In this document: positions 26,649 through 30,021 of the stretch, one piece after another
How the letters are laid out: every line of letters begins with the position of its first letter
Numbering within the stretch: the first letter of the stretch is position 1
Source of the DNA: a virus
DNA length: 30,021 nt
Strand: one strand, 5' to 3'
Virus record (IMG/VR): IMGVR_UViG_3300044954_000245
Span: 1 to 30,021 of that record
Made by a program: the position numbers and the translations under genes
The notes under the pieces: generated by a model
Database searches by the model: none
Seen by the model: only the letters and a program-made list of their open reading frames with translations
Told to the model about the DNA's origin: nothing

Positions 26649-29600
26649 ATGCCTACGCCCGGTGCAGACGACTTAAACCAACTCGTAGCCCCTCCTGCTC
26701 CGGTGCTGAGGGGTTTTAACGATTACCGCGTTACACGCAATAATATCTTTGATGGAGTCAAGAATGCCATACTATCAAAGTTTCCCCTACAGAATACTCG
26801 CTACACGATAGAACTGTCTGAAGTAGACTACGGTCGCTCAGATCCCTACACACTCAAGGAGCAGCAGGAGGCTCTGATGCAGAATCAGAGTCTTTATTTC
26901 CCCCTGCGCGGCAAACTTGTCATGAGGGAAAACGCTACTGGTGAGGTCGTTGATAAAACAGATAGATCGGTAACTTTGGCAAGAGTGCCTTACCTCACAG
27001 ACCGTGGTACGTTCATCAATTTCGGCAGTGAGTATACGGTGGCCAATCAGTCGCGTCTTCTGGCTGGGCCTTATGTGCGCAAGCGCAAGTCTGGTGAGTT
27101 TGAGGCGCACTTCAACACCATGCCTGGCAAGGGTCGTAGTTTCCGCATGGCATTCATGCCGGATACCGGAAAGTTTGTTGCCGAGATCGGCCAGTCGGTT
27201 GCTCCGGCATATCCAATGTTCAAGGCCCTGGGTATCGATGATTCGATATTGGAACGTACTTGGGGCAAGGAATTACTGGCGTCAAACAAAGTTGGTTCTG
27301 CTTACGATGCTGTACGTATCTACGAACGACTAACCAATAACCCCTCCAAGGGCTTGGATGACGCCACGATTTATCAAGGGATCAAAGACGCTTTATATAA
27401 AACAGAGCTCGATCCAGAGGTTACTCGTCGTACTATGAGCTATGCAGGTGCGATACGCAAACAGGCTGATGTGCCTATGCGAGGCACCCTCAAGATCGAA
27501 GATGAGGGGTACATCACGGTGCCTGCTGGATTCGTAGACAGCGTGTTCTATGCTCTGCGCGATTCAGACAAGTCCCCAGCCATCTCTCCAGTGGGTGATA
27601 AGGGCAAGCTTGTAGTCATCACTGCCGAGGAACTCAAGCAACTCAAAAAGGTATTTCGTAAGGACTTTGAGACCACCTGTGGCTCTGGTCGTAGATTTAC
27701 TTATAATATTCGCAGCGTTCTACCTCCCAGTAATGGCCAGTATTGTATTGATATTGAGTGCTCTGAGCTGGAACAGCTGCGTAGAAGTCTGTTGTTGGAC
27801 GCTAAGCCCAAGGGTGGATTTAGACTAGCCGTAGGCACTAAGGCCGCTTTTGATTTAAACATGTTACTAACTGAGAAGGAAGCTGCACCCCAGCCGACCA
27901 TGCAGGACTTCGAGTATGAAGAAATGCAGCTCAACGATGAGGATCTAAGTCGAATAACGGGAAATACTCTACTGCGTGCTTCTCAAAAAATCCTTAATGC
28001 TCAGCGTGGGCTTGAAGACGAGGACGACCGTGATTCCTTGGCTTATCAGAAGTTTCTAGGGCCCGAGGATTTTTTTTCGGAAAGAATTCAAAAGGATGCT
28101 GGTGCTGCAGTGCGCACAGCTCTCTTTAAGGCAACCAATAAAAGTAATTTAAATGCTTTCCGTAACAGTGTGTTTACGCCAGTGCTCAATGGCGTACTTA
28201 TTGGATCTGGTCTTGGCGCACCCATCGAAGAAGTAAATCCGATGGAGATCCTGGATCAGAACATGCGTGTAATTCGCACAGGTGAAGGTGGTATCGGTTC
28301 AGCTACCCATGGCATTCCCATAGACAGTCGTTCGGTACAGCCTTCACACCTGGGATTCCTGGATCCAGTTCGTACTCCGGAATCTGACAAGGTAGGTATT
28401 GATCTAAGACTTACCGTCGGCTCTTACAAGGGCTCAGACGGCCAGATATACTCCAAGATGCGTAGCATCAAAACCGGCAAGCTGGAGCCTGTAGCAGCTC
28501 GTACGCTGACCGATTCAACTGTGGCGTTTCCTGGAGAGCTAGCACGCTCGGCGAAGACCGGAGATCCAATCCGAGCGATGGTGCATGGCCGTATTTCCTA
28601 TGTCGATCCTGCAGAGGTCGAATACGAAGTGCCTGCCCACAGCAATATGTTTAATATTAATTCCAACCTTGTGCCTGGTATTTCTGGCATTAAGGGTGGA
28701 CGTCTTCTCATGGGTTCCAAGTACTTCACTCAGGCGTTACCTGTCCAGGGTGCTGAAGCGCCCCTGGTACAGGCGTTAGATCCTAACGATCCGGATGGTA
28801 AGTCTTTTGAAGAGCAGTTGGTGCCTCACCTTGGTGCTGTTGCTTCTGAAGCAGAGCTAGGCAAAGGCCTTGTCACTGCGGTTACTCCGGAGTACGTAGA
28901 GGTAAAGCATGGCAAGCAAAAACGTCGCTACGAGCTGTACAACAATTTTCCTTTCAATCGTAAGACGTATATTCATAACACTCCAACGGTCAAGGTTGGT
29001 GATCAGATCGAGCCAGGACAACTTCTAGCTAAGTCTAATTACTCCGACGACCAGGGTAGGCTTGCCATGGGTCGCAACCTCAAGTTAGCATATACTGTGT
29101 GGGGCGATCCTGAGCTAGGCGGATCTAACTTCGAAGACGGCGTAGTGATGTCCGAATCGGCTGCCAAGAAGATGTCCTCGGAGCATATGTACACCGTGGG
29201 GTACGGCAACAAGGACGACTACGAGGCAAACTTCAACAAATTTATATCATTGTTTCCCGGACAGTACAGCAAAGAACAGCTCGTTAATTTTGATTCAGCT
29301 ACAGGTGTGGTCAAGCCGGGTGCTATTTTAAATCCGGGTGATCCAATTATCCTTGGTGTTGGAGAAAGAAAATCCGACGTATTTGGATTAATGAAGAAGG
29401 CTAGACCGACCTATATCAACCGTGCCCAGACCTGGGATCACAGTCAACCTGGCGTAGTTACCGACGTCACCAAAACTCGAAGTGGGTATCAGGTGGCAAT
29501 TAAGTCTTACAAGCCAATGTCTATTGGTGATAAGCTGGTAGGTCGCTATGGAGATAAAGGCGTTATATCTACCATCATTCCTGATGAGGATATGCCGAAG

Positions 29601-30021
29601 GATAAAGATGGAAACCCTTATGAAGTCATTTACAATCCCCTGGCTCTTGTCACTCGTGTTAATCCTGTTCAGGCCGTGGAGGCCTCAATGGGCAAAATTG
29701 CCAATAAGACCGGAAAGCCTATCAAGCTTCCGGCGTTCATGGATGAAAGTTTTATAAATTTTGCTCAGCGTGAACTAAAGAAAAATGGACTTAATGACAC
29801 CGAGACTATCTACGATCCAAGGCTTAATCGGAATATAGATAACGTTTTTACTGGTACTCGCTACTTCATGAACTTGCACCACCAAGCAGATAAGAAGCTA
29901 AGTGCTCGTGACGTCGGTGGTTATAGCACCGAAGAAACGCCGGTCAAGGGTGGAGAAGAGGGAGCCAAACGTATCTCCATATCTGACATGAATGCCATTC
30001 TTGCTCACGGTGCCATCGAGG
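26649..30021 (+). CDS. Phage RNA polymerase beta subunit (partial, runs off right edge)
   Basis: The frame is open from the ATG at 26649 to the window end: 1124 codons, no stop. It aligns by eye with bacterial RpoB. SVQPSHLGFLDPVRTPE near residue 562 corresponds to the beta VHPTHYGRICPIETPE region. GGSNFEDGVVMSE near 824 corresponds to the GYNFEDAIVISE region. IGDKLVGRYGDKGVIS near 959 corresponds to the GDKMAGRHGNKGVISK lysine motif. The C-terminal part (VKGGEEGAKRISISDMNAILAHGAIE) approaches the usual end of beta. The subunit is unsplit, unlike in phiKZ-type phages where beta is divided. Multisubunit phage polymerases read phage promoters, so the repeated AT/C promoter-like motifs here could be their targets. 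The partner beta-prime should lie to the right. Confidence 0.95.
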   Translation, partial: MPTPGADDLNQLVAPPAPVLRGFNDYRVTRNNIFDGVKNAILSKFPLQNTRYTIELSEVDYGRSDPYTLKEQQEALMQNQSLYFPLRGKLVMRENATGEVVDKTDRSVTLARVPYLTDRGTFINFGSEYTVANQSRLLAGPYVRKRKSGEFEAHFNTMPGKGRSFRMAFMPDTGKFVAEIGQSVAPAYPMFKALGIDDSILERTWGKELLASNKVGSAYDAVRIYERLTNNPSKGLDDATIYQGIKDALYKTELDPEVTRRTMSYAGAIRKQADVPMRGTLKIEDEGYITVPAGFVDSVFYALRDSDKSPAISPVGDKGKLVVITAEELKQLKKVFRKDFETTCGSGRRFTYNIRSVLPPSNGQYCIDIECSELEQLRRSLLLDAKPKGGFRLAVGTKAAFDLNMLLTEKEAAPQPTMQDFEYEEMQLNDEDLSRITGNTLLRASQKILNAQRGLEDEDDRDSLAYQKFLGPEDFFSERIQKDAGAAVRTALFKATNKSNLNAFRNSVFTPVLNGVLIGSGLGAPIEEVNPMEILDQNMRVIRTGEGGIGSATHGIPIDSRSVQPSHLGFLDPVRTPESDKVGIDLRLTVGSYKGSDGQIYSKMRSIKTGKLEPVAARTLTDSTVAFPGELARSAKTGDPIRAMVHGRISYVDPAEVEYEVPAHSNMFNINSNLVPGISGIKGGRLLMGSKYFTQALPVQGAEAPLVQALDPNDPDGKSFEEQLVPHLGAVASEAELGKGLVTAVTPEYVEVKHGKQKRRYELYNNFPFNRKTYIHNTPTVKVGDQIEPGQLLAKSNYSDDQGRLAMGRNLKLAYTVWGDPELGGSNFEDGVVMSESAAKKMSSEHMYTVGYGNKDDYEANFNKFISLFPGQYSKEQLVNFDSATGVVKPGAILNPGDPIILGVGERKSDVFGLMKKARPTYINRAQTWDHSQPGVVTDVTKTRSGYQVAIKSYKPMSIGDKLVGRYGDKGVISTIIPDEDMPKDKDGNPYEVIYNPLALVTRVNPVQAVEASMGKIANKTGKPIKLPAFMDESFINFAQRELKKNGLNDTETIYDPRLNRNIDNVFTGTRYFMNLHHQADKKLSARDVGGYSTEETPVKGGEEGAKRISISDMNAILAHGAIE

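Noticed and set aside
26464-29757. Short forward and reverse frames over the RNA polymerase gene
   Set aside because: They are shadows of the long beta-subunit frame starting at 26649, which carries the recognised motifs.

Overview
The window is a stretch of a large tailed-phage (Caudoviricetes, jumbo-phage-like) genome. All 38 protein genes and the one tRNA are on the + strand. They are tightly packed, often with overlapping stop and start codons. Phage markers are a portal protein, a phage-type RNA polymerase beta subunit that runs off the right edge, a lysozyme-like endolysin, a holin-like membrane protein, DUF3008- and DUF6321-type proteins and many small proteins without recognisable relatives. 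Sec signal peptides and a lipobox protein suggest a diderm host, but this is weak evidence. No integrase, transposase or CRISPR array was seen.

Layout. 1-2.96 kb: unknown genes separated by two clear terminators, one preceded by an attenuator-like leader. 2.98-5.25 kb: a GC-rich MoxR-type AAA+ ATPase overlapping a VWA/HExxH metallopeptidase-like partner. 5.3-8.06 kb: a 501-aa unknown protein preceded by a C10 tract, a two-part protein whose gene contains a perfect 13-bp hairpin, a Cys-rich miniprotein and an ankyrin protein. 8.06-9.92 kb: portal protein with a Cys4 zinc-finger-like insertion.

10.36-14.2 kb: four single-gene cassettes. Each has the same 103-104 bp leader (promoter-like AT/C motif, 18-bp perfect palindrome, strong ribosome binding site) and its own terminator. 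They encode a two-TM protein, two RCC1-type beta-propellers built from nearly identical 39-aa repeats, and a membrane-anchored or lipoprotein-like protein. 14.2-18.8 kb: a calcineurin-like phosphoesterase, about 770 bp of very structured non-coding DNA, a CAU tRNA, small phage genes with repeated hairpin leaders, a second hairpin-rich gap, and a secreted lysozyme-like enzyme.

19.1-26.6 kb: a run of membrane-active, glycine-zipper and putative virion/lysis proteins. 26.65 kb to the end: an unsplit phage RNA polymerase beta subunit.

Most notable: (1) the cassette array with shared leaders, which resembles a set of separately transcribed cargo genes; (2) mosaic RCC1 propellers with variation confined to a few positions; (3) a large structured RNA candidate next to a tRNA, a setting known for the GOLLD/ROOL classes of giant phage RNAs; (4) exact 25- and 29-nt copies of portal and phosphoesterase gene sequence inside non-coding DNA. 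The phage's own multisubunit RNA polymerase makes a phage-specific promoter a reasonable explanation for the repeated leader motif, but this is inferred.
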